From Paludibacter sp. UBA5753 (GTDB lineage: Bacteria > Bacteroidota > Bacteroidia > Bacteroidales > Paludibacteraceae), in contig DIFH01000015.1 in the NCBI GenBank assembly GCA_002427615.1, positions 1 through 17,476 of the forward strand: DNA of 17,476 bases. The letters are read 5' to 3'. The position numbers and the translations under genes are program-made. Below the pieces are notes generated by a model, which saw nothing but the letters and a program-made list of their open reading frames with translations, searched no databases and had not been told where the DNA came from. This document shows positions 8,553-16,375 of this stretch, in pieces (position 1 is the stretch's first letter; every line of letters begins with the position of its first letter).

Positions 8553-9752
8553 ATGCTTAAAACAGTGATTTCCACCATACCAATGTTCGTATGTGCTTTT
8601 TGGAGCATACTTTTGCTTCTCGAATATAAAAGTCGCAACCACTCAAAGATGTTTTTGGGATTTTACATGCTCATAGCTTTTTTGTTATATGTAGGACACG
8701 CAGCTTACTTTAATCACGAGTATAAATTCTATGGTTTTTGGGAGAATATTTATGTTTTTTGTTCACTTTCAGTTTATCCGCTCTATTTCATTTACATCAA
8801 ATTAATTTCCCGAAAAACTTTGCTCAAACTGAAAGATTTTTGGATACTAATTCCATCTTTTTTGATGTTTCTGTTTTCAATAATGATATATATGAATATG
8901 TCTGACAATGAAATGGATTTTTTCACAAAAAATATTTTATATGAAAGAAATTACTCAAATTATGCAGAACTAAGTCCATTATTATCTTTACAAATAATTA
9001 AATTAAGAATTTTTAAAGTCGTGTTTTTTATTCAATTAATACCTGTTGTTTATTTTGGCAGAAAATACATTTTGGATTACAATAAAAAAATACGAAATTA
9101 TTACTCAGATACAGAAGGTAAAACTTTACAGCATTTTAACAGTTTACTCTACATATTTGTAGCCACATCAATAGCGTCAAGTATTGTTAATTTTCTAGGG
9201 AAATCATTTTTTACTTATTCTACGTGGATTTTACTATTACCTGCTTTACTCTTTGGATGCTTGCTTTTTATTATAGGTTATTTGGGTTACACACAAGAAT
9301 TTACGTTAGCTACTTTTTTAAAGGACGTAAAAGCAGATGAAATTAAAAATATTCAGCATGAAGAAAACAAATTAAATAATGATTATTATGCTGAAAATTT
9401 GAAACACAGATTGTTGGAAGACTTGCAGGAATTATTGATAAAGAAAGAAATTTACAAAAAAAACGATTTACGCATTACAGATGTTTCTTCAAAATTAAAT
9501 ACAAACCGAACGTATGTTTCAAAAGTTGTAAATGAAGAATTAAAAACTAATTTCAGCGATTTAATAAACCAATGCAGAATAGAACACGCAAAAAAATTAC
9601 TAAAAGACCACGAAAGTAAAACATTAGGATTAAGCCAGATAGGCGAGTTATCAGGTTTTAAAAGCGACAGTTCATTTTACAGAATTTTCAAAGAGAAGGA
9701 AGGAATATCGCCGGGAGATTTCAGAAAAAAGAATTATGAGAGCGCGCCATAA
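8553..9752 (+). CDS. Membrane-bound AraC-family transcriptional regulator
   Basis: A 399-residue protein from the start at 8553. The N-terminal part is strongly hydrophobic with about seven predicted membrane spans (near residues 5-23, 33-51, 63-83, 96-115, 153-170, 197-215 and 224-245). After a charged linker, residues about 285-395 form an AraC-type double helix-turn-helix domain: first helix pair around LRITDVSSKLNTNRTYVSKV, second around LSQIGELSGFKSDSSFYRIF, ending in the characteristic GISPGDFRK. The architecture suggests a membrane sensor that binds DNA directly. An in-frame ATG at 8520 would add 11 residues, but a near-perfect promoter spans it, so 8553 is preferred. Divergent orientation to the exported-protein run and the repeat between them suggest it controls that run. 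The inducing signal is unknown. Confidence 0.88.
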   Translation: MLKTVISTIPMFVCAFWSILLLLEYKSRNHSKMFLGFYMLIAFLLYVGHAAYFNHEYKFYGFWENIYVFCSLSVYPLYFIYIKLISRKTLLKLKDFWILIPSFLMFLFSIMIYMNMSDNEMDFFTKNILYERNYSNYAELSPLLSLQIIKLRIFKVVFFIQLIPVVYFGRKYILDYNKKIRNYYSDTEGKTLQHFNSLLYIFVATSIASSIVNFLGKSFFTYSTWILLLPALLFGCLLFIIGYLGYTQEFTLATFLKDVKADEIKNIQHEENKLNNDYYAENLKHRLLEDLQELLIKKEIYKKNDLRITDVSSKLNTNRTYVSKVVNEELKTNFSDLINQCRIEHAKKLLKDHESKTLGLSQIGELSGFKSDSSFYRIFKEKEGISPGDFRKKNYESAP

Positions 9753-10386
9753 GATTAATAAAAAAGGGGGGAACATCGAACCATACAAAGAATTCGATAT
9801 TTTGAAAATATTCCCGCTGAATTTTAATCCAAAGGGAACGAATGATTGAAAAGACCCTCTTCCGCCAATTTTTCATTTTTTTTTCGTATTTTCCCTTCCG
9901 TGGTTACAATAAGAATAAATACTAATACCGCGGCGCGGAGTGGAAATCCCCATAACTTCAAGCGTATTCTCTCACCTATCGATCCACCTTTTTAGCGCAC
10001 TCAAAATCTGTTTGTCAAACAAATCATCCCGAAAATCGAAAACCCTGTCCTCACGGATATGTGATTAGGAGAATAAAGTTGGCGCACGGTGGTGGCGGTT
10101 GGAGTGCAAACTTCTTTTTTGCCTTTTGCAAAAAACCTGCCTCTGGCAGGCAAGTGTGACAGGAAAAAACAACAACAGGGTGGATTGTGCGGAATCCACT
10201 AAAAAGACTGTGAAATCCATGCGAAACGAATGGTAAGGATTTTTTGTGGTTGGAGATTTTTTTACAAGAATACCGGTTACTCTCGGCATAGCTCAAACAA
10301 GTTTGCTCTGCACTCGCTTGCTTGGTATTTGCCTTGCGGAGTTGCCCGTAATTATCTTACAGGCAAAGCCTGACCACATTTCTTTT
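9753..10386. other. 630-bp stretch without a convincing gene
   Basis: Open frames here (for example two overlapping minus-strand ones near 10051-10296) are short, overlap each other in different frames and have no family resemblance, so I leave them out. The stretch is less AT-rich in places (CCGCGGCGCGG near 9930). It contains short perfect palindromes at 9797-9811 and 10009-10021 and a cluster of hairpins at 10115-10199 listed separately. The minus-strand text around 10280-10325 resembles interspersed Bacteroidales intergenic sequence, from memory only. Confidence 0.5.
10115..10199. repeat. Three consecutive perfect inverted repeats (structured non-coding segment)
   Basis: Three hairpins follow each other: TTTTTTGC/GCAAAAAA (10115-10122 with 10128-10135, 5-base loop), CCTGCC/GGCAGG (10136-10141 with 10145-10150, 3-base loop) and GTGGATT/AATCCAC (10180-10186 with 10193-10199, 6-base loop). 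The first two abut exactly. The arms are perfect, and no gene covers them. They could be transcription terminators acting in either direction, a structured RNA, or a miniature repeat element; nothing here decides which. Confidence 0.45.
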
Positions 10387-10402
10387 TTTGAATATTTCTT
10401 TT

Positions 10403-10433
10403 TTTGATAGTACGAAATTTATTCCTACCTTGT
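10403..10433 (+). promoter_or_regulatory. Probable promoter of the WYL regulator gene
   Basis: TTTG at 10403-10406 is followed after 19 bp by TACCTTGT at 10426-10433, which matches TAnnTTTG at four of six fixed positions. Transcription would start near 10440, leaving about 47 bases before the ATG at 10487. The downstream box overlaps the first arm of the TGTGCAA/TTGCACA inverted repeat, an arrangement suited to repression. Confidence 0.4.
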
Positions 10434-10471
10434 GCAACAATTTTGCACACTTATATATTTTTTTTGCACAC
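10431..10471 (+). promoter_or_regulatory. TGTGCAA/TTGCACA operator-like repeat cluster before the WYL gene
   Basis: TGTGCAA at 10431-10437 and TTGCACA at 10443-10449 form a perfect inverted repeat with a 5-base spacer. A third copy, TTGCACA at 10464-10470, repeats the second at a distance of 21 bp (the common word is TTTTGCACAC). The cluster spans the predicted start of transcription and ends 16 bases before the ATG. The same sequence forms the core of the palindrome at 17278-17330. Binding by the WYL protein itself is a reasonable inference. Confidence 0.5.
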
Positions 10472-10486
10472 AAAATCAATCACCTT

Positions 10487-11386
10487 ATGGCTCTAAACAT
10501 TCTAAATAAATATATCTGGCTTGCAGATACTATTTATAATGTCGGAAGTATATCACTTAAAGAGATTAATTCTAAGTGGTTGAAAAGTAATTTGTCAATT
10601 GGGAAGCCTTTGACCCGCAGAACTTTCCACAATCATAAAATTGCTATTGAAGAAATTTTTGATATAAATATTGGGTGTAATCCTATCACTAATGAATATT
10701 ATATTGAAGAGTTTGAAGAGTTTGGCAAAAACAAACTGATTAAATGGCTTTTGAACAGTTTTTCTATTAGCAATATCATTCAGGAAAGTAAAGATATAAA
10801 GGACAGAATCATACTTGATGAAGTGCCATCAGCTCAATCATTTTTAGCCGAAATAATAAAGGCAATTAGAGAAAACAAAATCGTGATAATGACCTATCAT
10901 CCATTTTGGAGTCCAACGCCTCTTGAAATTGAAATCTATCCTTATTTTGTAAAACTATTCAACCAACGCTGGTATGTATATGGAAGAACCAAAACTGAAG
11001 ATAAGGTGAAAGTGTATGCGCTTGACAGAATTAAAGAACTGACCGCAACAACTGAAAAGTTTGTTTTTCCAGTTGATTTTGTTGCTGCCGAATTTCTGAA
11101 TGCTTCAATTGGTATTATGAAGACCGATACGGACAAAGCCTGTGAAATCAACATCAAAGCTTATGCTGAAACAACACAATATCTACTTGCTTTACCGTTG
11201 CACCATTCGCAACAAGTAGTTGAATCAACCCAAGATTACACTGTTTTTAGTTATTGGCTTTCTCCTACTGACGATTTTTATCAGGAGATTCTACAAAAGC
11301 GTGAATATCTGGAAGTTCTATCGCCTCAAGCAGTTCGTGAAAAGTTGGCAAGTATCATTCAAAAATTATCGGAATATTATTTGTAG
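10487..11386 (+). CDS. WYL-domain transcriptional regulator
   Basis: A 299-residue protein beginning MALNILNKYIWLADTI. Residues 1 to about 75 form a winged-helix-like DNA-binding region; residues about 115-195 hold a WYL domain with the signatures RWYVYGR (161-167) and YALDRI (177-182); the C-terminal part ends in a domain typical of the family (VLSPQAVREKLASII). The open frame extends upstream to a TTG at 10388, but that region contains the promoter and repeat cluster, so the ATG at 10487 is the better start. WYL proteins commonly sense nucleic acids or nucleotides and control phage-defence or DNA-damage genes. It stands alone on the plus strand; the defence-like genes to its right are on the opposite strand. 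Possible autoregulation through the TTGCACA repeats. Confidence 0.88.
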   Translation: MALNILNKYIWLADTIYNVGSISLKEINSKWLKSNLSIGKPLTRRTFHNHKIAIEEIFDINIGCNPITNEYYIEEFEEFGKNKLIKWLLNSFSISNIIQESKDIKDRIILDEVPSAQSFLAEIIKAIRENKIVIMTYHPFWSPTPLEIEIYPYFVKLFNQRWYVYGRTKTEDKVKVYALDRIKELTATTEKFVFPVDFVAAEFLNASIGIMKTDTDKACEINIKAYAETTQYLLALPLHHSQQVVESTQDYTVFSYWLSPTDDFYQEILQKREYLEVLSPQAVREKLASIIQKLSEYYL

Positions 11387-11432
11387 ATTTGTAACGTGTT
11401 AACTTATTAAAATTACTCAATCAATAATTCAA

Positions 11433-11528
11433 ATGAAAAAACTAATTTTTTGTGAAGATTGGAGTCTGTCAGCAATGGTTGCATTACCCAACAAATCAAA
11501 CAAATGTGTAGTAATAGAAAACGATTAA
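11433..11528 (+). CDS. Possible small open frame downstream of the WYL gene
   Basis: An ATG-started frame of 31 residues (MKKLIFCEDWSLSAMVALPN...) lies in the 170-base gap between the WYL gene and the convergent DUF4411 gene. It begins like a normal cytoplasmic protein and could be the remaining start of a broken gene, or a chance frame. There is no family I recognise and no clear ribosome binding site. Confidence 0.2.
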   Translation: MKKLIFCEDWSLSAMVALPNKSNKCVVIEND

Positions 11529-11556
11529 CAATTGAATGGGTTCACGGATGGAGATT

Positions 11557-12057
11557 TTAGAACGATTCTCCTAATTGTCTGAACATTTCCATGGTATTTA
11601 CGTAGCTTACATTCAATGCAACACAAGCATCAGGAATCTTGATTTTCTTCATTGCATTGGGAGCAGCAACCTCATGAGTAACAATTATCCGATTTGCTTT
11701 ATCATGTAAAGCATAAGCAACAATAAAAGCATCGGCTTCGTTGGCATCCAGGAATTCATTAAGGGCAGCAGCTTTGTATTGAACAGATTTTGATACCGCC
11801 CAGCCAATTACTTGAGCATAAGAGCCCATCACTTCATCCGTATCTTTGAAAAAATTATCAGGCAGATTAGCTTTACACCATTCTTTTAATGAATCATTAT
11901 TATCATACAACTCATCTTTTACTTTGTCGATGCTGATAATTTTCCCATCATGCGCTAGTTGTCTCACCTTAGCCCAAAAGCTTACAGCAACATCAAGCGG
12001 GTAATGTGCCCGATGTGCCTGAATGAAAAAGTTACTATCAACAACGAATATACTCAT
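11557..12057 (-). CDS. DUF4411-family PIN-like protein, probable toxin
   Basis: A 166-residue protein of the DUF4411 family, which has a PIN-type nuclease fold. Acidic residues expected of a PIN active site are visible: Asp7 in FVVDSNF at the N-terminus, Glu49 in KVKDEL, and Asp109 in EADAFIVAYA, followed by the strand RIIVTHE. PIN proteins are Mg-dependent ribonucleases and frequent toxins. Its ATG overlaps the stop of the upstream ImmA/IrrE-type gene (ATGA), so the two are translated together. DUF4411 genes paired with an XRE plus Zn-peptidase (COG2856) protein are a recognised predicted type II toxin-antitoxin arrangement. Target RNA is unknown, and activity is not proven by the sequence. 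Confidence 0.85.
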   Translation of the reverse strand: MSIFVVDSNFFIQAHRAHYPLDVAVSFWAKVRQLAHDGKIISIDKVKDELYDNNDSLKEWCKANLPDNFFKDTDEVMGSYAQVIGWAVSKSVQYKAAALNEFLDANEADAFIVAYALHDKANRIIVTHEVAAPNAMKKIKIPDACVALNVSYVNTMEMFRQLGESF

Positions 12058-13190
12058 GCCATCCTGAAGTTTTGTGAAAAGAAGGATTGAAAAGTATCTC
12101 CTTTTAAACTAGTGAGTTTGTAAGCGTCACGGTACAACAGGTCACCGGACTTGATAGCATTATAAATATGGGTTGCGAAACCGATACTTAAACGTTTGCG
12201 GGTGGTTGCATAAAAATCGCCTCCGGAACCTTGAGCTGCTTTCTTTTCAGATTCCCGATGGATATATTCATCATAAAAAGCATAAAAATCTTTTTTACTG
12301 ATCTTTCCCGTATCTAATGCCCTGCGGGCAATAACTATTTCACTTACCTTGAAATAACGCGTTGCTCCTTTTATGCCAACCCCTGTATTCCATATTTGGG
12401 TAAATGCAGTTTCGGGAACTAAAAACTCCGCCGCAACCCGATCACAAAGTATTTCATTTTCATCGTTGGCAGGTTCTAATTTTTGGAAATCAAATCCGGC
12501 ACTTTTTCCAGTCCATATATGGGCAAGCTCATGCACAATCGTAAACATCTGGGCTGCTTTGCTATCGGCATTATTGATAAACATAAACGGTGCAGCTTTA
12601 TCAACTAATACAAAGCCCCGACATTCATCTACCTGAATTTTCCGGGATGTATTGTTTTCAACCACTCCATTAAATACTGCGATAATTCCCTTATCTTCAA
12701 TTGCCTGTACCAAATTCCCCAAGGCATCATCCCATGTTCTGAATCCTGCTGCCCAGTTTTCTGGTAATTCGAGAACCTGGCGAATATCATTCACAATTGT
12801 TTTGACTTCACTCTTGCTGTTATATTTACCTACGAAATCAAGTTCTTCAAATTCATTTTCTTTCAGATAATCCCGTAACCAGTCCTGACGTTGTTGAAGT
12901 AACAAAATAGTATCATAAACATTGATACTGACTTGTTTCTGAACGCTGTTGTTTGTTCTGAAAAATGGAATAGGAAGTTCTTCCCGCGGAGGTTCGGGAA
13001 GAAAGAAATAACCAAAAGGCAGATAAATCTTTTTGGAAAAATCCTCTAATTGTTTTACGGTGGGTTGTTTCGTACCATCCAACCATGCGGTTAGTTGAGG
13101 AACTTTTTCAGACATTTCCTCAACAGTATAACCCGCCCGACCAATGGCCCAGCGAAGCATTTCAGGTTGAATACTCACAAATTGTTTCAT
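12054..13190 (-). CDS. XRE-like/ImmA-IrrE metallopeptidase protein, probable antitoxin
   Basis: A 378-residue protein starting MKQFVSIQPEMLRWAIGRAG. The first 70 or so residues resemble a helix-turn-helix of the XRE type (LRWAIGRAGYTVEEMSEKV...WLDGTKQPTVKQLEDFSKK). The central part is an ImmA/IrrE (DUF955) zinc peptidase: HELAHIWTG with His220, Glu221 and His224, then NEILCDRVAAEFLVP, whose Glu246 is the likely third metal ligand. Such proteins cleave repressors or act as the antitoxin partner of DUF4411 toxins. A longer ATG at 13217 would add nine residues, but the -7-like TATATTTG lies between the two ATGs, favouring 13190. It is the first gene of a two-gene unit overlapping DUF4411 by four bases. 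Confidence 0.87.
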   Translation of the reverse strand: MKQFVSIQPEMLRWAIGRAGYTVEEMSEKVPQLTAWLDGTKQPTVKQLEDFSKKIYLPFGYFFLPEPPREELPIPFFRTNNSVQKQVSINVYDTILLLQQRQDWLRDYLKENEFEELDFVGKYNSKSEVKTIVNDIRQVLELPENWAAGFRTWDDALGNLVQAIEDKGIIAVFNGVVENNTSRKIQVDECRGFVLVDKAAPFMFINNADSKAAQMFTIVHELAHIWTGKSAGFDFQKLEPANDENEILCDRVAAEFLVPETAFTQIWNTGVGIKGATRYFKVSEIVIARRALDTGKISKKDFYAFYDEYIHRESEKKAAQGSGGDFYATTRKRLSIGFATHIYNAIKSGDLLYRDAYKLTSLKGDTFQSFFSQNFRMA

Positions 13191-13194
13191 GATG

Positions 13195-13202
13195 CAAATA
13201 TA
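13195..13202 (-). promoter_or_regulatory. Possible -7 box of the toxin-antitoxin unit
   Basis: On the minus strand this reads TATATTTG, an exact TAnnTTTG match, only four bases before the ATG at 13190. No TTTG is present at the usual upstream distance. If used, the message would be leaderless or nearly so; otherwise it is a chance match in AT-rich DNA. Confidence 0.3.
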
Positions 13203-13512
13203 ACATATTATAATCATTTATAGATACTAAACTCTTGTGTTTTCACTTTTACTTAACTATTTTGTAAAAATGTCAATAGAGGAAAGTAAATTAAACAAGA
13301 AGTTATACTAACAAAAGAAGTGAACAAACACTGAGGTCCGTTGAGGCTTTCAATGCAAAAGTCAAGTGAAAGCACCTGCCGGAGCGACTCATTTTAGTTT
13401 AATAAATGCGTTTTCGATAATTTCTGATTTTGCATATAATTCATCCACTAAAATCTATGAACCGATAGATTACCCTAAACTTTCACCGAGATACAAACGA
13501 ATTTGGAGGTAG

Positions 13513-14319
13513 CTATTTAGATTTTCTATTATATATGGTTTGCAATTCTCTATAGCTTAAAATTTTTCCTGTATAATCAATTCTTTGCACCACTCCGTTG
13601 ATTTCAACAATGATATAACCATTGCTTTTACCATAGATTTTATCGTATTTTAAATCAATTACTACATCTCCCTCTTTATTAATAATTCCCCACGTCTTGC
13701 CCTGTTTAACGATGAATTCACCATCTGTAAAATATTCTGCATTGTCATAAATAGCCGGAATTACCAGCTCGCCCATTTTATTAACGATTCCATATTTCCC
13801 ATTAATGCTCACTATTGCCATACCGTATGCAAAATCTTTTACACTGTCATAAATACATTGAATTATTGGTTCGCCAATACTGTTAACAAATCCATATTTA
13901 CCATCAATGCACACTTTTGCCATACCGAATTTTGTAAAATCTTCCGCACTGTCATAAATACATTGAACTACAAGTTCACCCATTTTATTGACAAATCCGA
14001 ATTTCTCATTAATACACACTTTTACAAAACCGTTAATAAATTCGCCACATATACCGTCGTAAATCATTGATCCTATTTGCTTGCCTTTGGTGTCGATAAA
14101 ACCACCTTTGTCATCGATATATGCGACAGCCATATTATCACTAAAGTCGGAAATGTAATCATAAATCAGTGGAATTACAATTTTTCCTTTCTTATTAATA
14201 CCACCAAATTTACCATCTATATTAACCACTGCTATTCCTGAATGAAAATCTTCAATGCCATCGAACTCGACAGCAAAGCGTCTTTCAAATTCCTGTATAT
14301 CTAAATCATTCATTGACAT
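13513..14319 (-). CDS. WG-repeat protein
   Basis: A 268-residue protein made almost entirely of WG (KWG-type) repeats, about seven units of roughly 31-35 residues. Each has the form G.A.V.I.GKYGFVNK.GE.VI...YD, for example IDGKFGGINKKGKIVIPLIYD and INGKYGIVNKMGELVIPAIYD. The last unit is degenerate. No signal peptide or membrane span is seen, so it is probably cytoplasmic. WG repeats fold as beta-rich solenoid or propeller-like modules and are thought to bind proteins; no enzyme motif is present. The frame can be extended to a TTG at 14382, but the ATG at 14319 (MSMNDLD) is the first normal start. Units 3 and 4 share a 21-base identical stretch, indicating recent internal duplication. It is followed by a 295-base gap and preceded by a 163-base gap, so it is likely a single-gene unit. 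Confidence 0.82.
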   Translation of the reverse strand: MSMNDLDIQEFERRFAVEFDGIEDFHSGIAVVNIDGKFGGINKKGKIVIPLIYDYISDFSDNMAVAYIDDKGGFIDTKGKQIGSMIYDGICGEFINGFVKVCINEKFGFVNKMGELVVQCIYDSAEDFTKFGMAKVCIDGKYGFVNSIGEPIIQCIYDSVKDFAYGMAIVSINGKYGIVNKMGELVIPAIYDNAEYFTDGEFIVKQGKTWGIINKEGDVVIDLKYDKIYGKSNGYIIVEINGVVQRIDYTGKILSYRELQTIYNRKSK

Positions 14320-14482
14320 CTTTATAAGTTTTTTAAGTTGACTTATTATAATACGAATTAATTTCTTTTCTTTAAAAAACAAAAATGTACACTAAAGAAT
14401 AAGGTGCTAATTCATTGATTTCTATATATTATCCTTATCATCAAAAGTTAAAATATACCAAATGAAGAAAACGAATCAGCAG

Positions 14483-15046
14483 TCAAACTTTCCATATTTT
14501 CTTTATTTCCGATAGAATTGGTAACAGATGATTTTTTATATTTTCTTCATCTATACGGTGTCCGCAAGGCATAGTGTAGGTTTTGCTTTCGCCGTATTGT
14601 TTTTTGAACAAATTGAGATAAGAAAACAATTCGTCTTGCAGTCCAAACAATCCGTACATCTCATATCGCATCTCTCCGTCTATATCGTGGGAAGTTTCTA
14701 AGGCTTTAAGCAGTTCTATGTCTTCTTTACTCATGTTTGGCGAAAAATTGTGCAAGCACTCCGAAGGACGCAAGCACGGGTTTATTAAAATGCGTGGACT
14801 TCCGTTTAAAAAAGTAGCAATAAAGCCTCCAAATGACGAGCCAATCACAACATTTGGATGAAATTCATTCTTGTATTTTTTGGCTTCTGCAATATTTTGT
14901 TCTATTTGTGCTACCGTACTTAAGTCATTAGAGAACTGAGGCGCGAGAATAGTTGCTTCATTGCCAAGTATTTTTTGTAGCCCCGCAACGGTTTGGCTGT
15001 TGCCCGTGCTGCCAAAGCCATGAATGTATAGAATTTTTAATGGCAT
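14483..15046 (-). CDS. YqiA/YcfP-like alpha/beta hydrolase
   Basis: A 187-residue protein with the compact alpha/beta-hydrolase layout of the YqiA (UPF0227) esterases. The motifs are LYIHGFGS near the N-terminus (oxyanion region), nucleophile Ser71 in VIGSSFGG, Asp138 in GLQDELF, and His163 in MPCGHRID. Length matches the family. No signal peptide is seen, so it acts in the cytoplasm. It starts 18 bases after the stop of the beta-CASP gene and is the last gene of that three-gene operon. Family members hydrolyse short acyl esters in vitro; the natural substrate is unknown. Its presence with two nuclease-like proteins is not explained by the known role and may be incidental or part of a system. 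Confidence 0.85.
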   Translation of the reverse strand: MPLKILYIHGFGSTGNSQTVAGLQKILGNEATILAPQFSNDLSTVAQIEQNIAEAKKYKNEFHPNVVIGSSFGGFIATFLNGSPRILINPCLRPSECLHNFSPNMSKEDIELLKALETSHDIDGEMRYEMYGLFGLQDELFSYLNLFKKQYGESKTYTMPCGHRIDEENIKNHLLPILSEIKKIWKV

Positions 15047-15064
15047 ACATTATGAATTTTAGAG

Positions 15065-16375
15065 TCAGTCGATAGCAATTGTTTCTCCATCGTTTATTTC
15101 AACTATTGGAGTCGAGAAAATCCCGGCATATTCGCTTTTACTAAAAGTATGAATTGGAACAATATTTTTTGGTTTTATTGCTTCAACCATTTGTTTTAAT
15201 GTTTCAGTGTCTGCGTGACCGGAAGTATGAATTTTATGTATTGTGAAATTGCGACTTGTCAAATAGTCAATGAATTTCTTTATCTCTGATTTTTGCAAAT
15301 ATCCTTCCCACATTGAATAAATCAGGTTTCCACCATCAATCCCTGTTATATGTTCTAAGTCCTTCTGCATTGATGGCCTTACAAGCATTACAATCTTATC
15401 TGATTGTTCGCTTATTTCTTCTTTGGTGATTTTATAATCTTTGAATTGATATAAAATAGTCTTATTACCTTCGTTTTTTAATCTTTTGCTTATGTAATAA
15501 GGAAACATAACTCTCAAATTTTCAAACTCTTTTGAAGGGTAAGGAATTTTGGCATAAGTGGATAATTCTTTCAGAATTTTCGCTACGTACACGTCAACAA
15601 CTAAAATTTTATTGGTTTTTATGCAAGCTCTGAAGATTGAAACAATTCTATCTATATTTTGTCCAGAAATGTAAATTAAATTGATTTTATTTTGCTCTTG
15701 AAAAACCCCGACAAAGTCATTCTCAATTTCTTCTTCTGTCCTAAATGGTTTGTTTTCTCTGCCAATGGTTGTGCCTTCCAGAAGTAAATAATCCACATGC
15801 TGAGGTGCATTATGCGTAAACCATTTAAAAGCGTTTCCTTTCCTTCCATGGCTTCTGAAATCGCCGGAATAAAACAGACTTTTACCTTCCGCTTCCACTA
15901 AAAATGAATATGCATCAAAAGCGGAATGGTCAGCCCAATAAGGCGTGATGGAAATATCACCAATTTGAAACGTTTTTTCTCTTTCAAAATAGTTAATACA
16001 CTCAATGTGTATTTCTTGCTGTGTAAATAAATTGTTTAGTTCAATTAATTTATGGGTAGCCTCACCTAAATAATGTTTAACAGCCTTATGAATGTAATTA
16101 AGCAATCCGTAATGGTCTTGATGTGCGTGAGAAATGATAACACCATCAATCAGTTTGTCAGTATCGTTATAAAGCCCTTTAATGTCCGGCAACACACCCT
16201 GTTCAATTAATTCTGGAGTTGTTAGGTTCTTGAATTTGCTAAAGTTAAATTCACTTCCATCCCTATTGACTAAGGGCGTGCCGAAGTCAAGCAATATTCG
16301 TGTGTTTTCGGTCCAGACCTCCACACACGAACCGCCTATTTCATGGGTGCCTCGGTGGATTTTGAATTTCATCAT
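15065..16375 (-). CDS. Beta-CASP metallo-beta-lactamase-fold RNA hydrolase, RNase J-like
   Basis: A 436-residue protein. The N-terminal metallo-beta-lactamase motifs are complete: LLDFGTP (29-34), HAHQDH (His83, His85, Asp87, His88), His150 in WADHSAFDAYSF, and SGDF with Asp172. A beta-CASP-like insertion follows (about 225-385, starting near LIYISGQN), then the closing motifs SGHAD (His387) and KPKNIVPIHTF (His409). This is the layout of RNase J and CPSF-type enzymes that process RNA with two zinc ions, but it is shorter than housekeeping RNase J (about 550 residues), lacking most of the C-terminal domain. The ATG overlaps the stop of the upstream PD-(D/E)XK-like gene (ATGA), with a second ATG one codon on. 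Most likely an accessory RNA or DNA processing nuclease; exact substrate unknown. Confidence 0.85.
   Translation of the reverse strand: MMKFKIHRGTHEIGGSCVEVWTENTRILLDFGTPLVNRDGSEFNFSKFKNLTTPELIEQGVLPDIKGLYNDTDKLIDGVIISHAHQDHYGLLNYIHKAVKHYLGEATHKLIELNNLFTQQEIHIECINYFEREKTFQIGDISITPYWADHSAFDAYSFLVEAEGKSLFYSGDFRSHGRKGNAFKWFTHNAPQHVDYLLLEGTTIGRENKPFRTEEEIENDFVGVFQEQNKINLIYISGQNIDRIVSIFRACIKTNKILVVDVYVAKILKELSTYAKIPYPSKEFENLRVMFPYYISKRLKNEGNKTILYQFKDYKITKEEISEQSDKIVMLVRPSMQKDLEHITGIDGGNLIYSMWEGYLQKSEIKKFIDYLTSRNFTIHKIHTSGHADTETLKQMVEAIKPKNIVPIHTFSKSEYAGIFSTPIVEINDGETIAID

Noticed and set aside
10051..10296. Two overlapping minus-strand open frames (81 and 74 residues)
   Set aside because: They occupy the same DNA in different frames, run through perfect hairpins and have no recognisable domain or start signal.
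10388..10486. Upstream TTG start of the WYL gene
   Set aside because: The added residues are not like the family, and the DNA carries promoter boxes and operator-like repeats.
14320..14382. Upstream TTG start of the WG-repeat gene
   Set aside because: A normal ATG follows at 14319, and the added lysine/isoleucine-rich segment is not part of the repeat fold.
14749..14755. TGTGCAA inside the alpha/beta hydrolase gene
   Set aside because: It is a single half-site in coding sequence without the inverted partner; probably chance.
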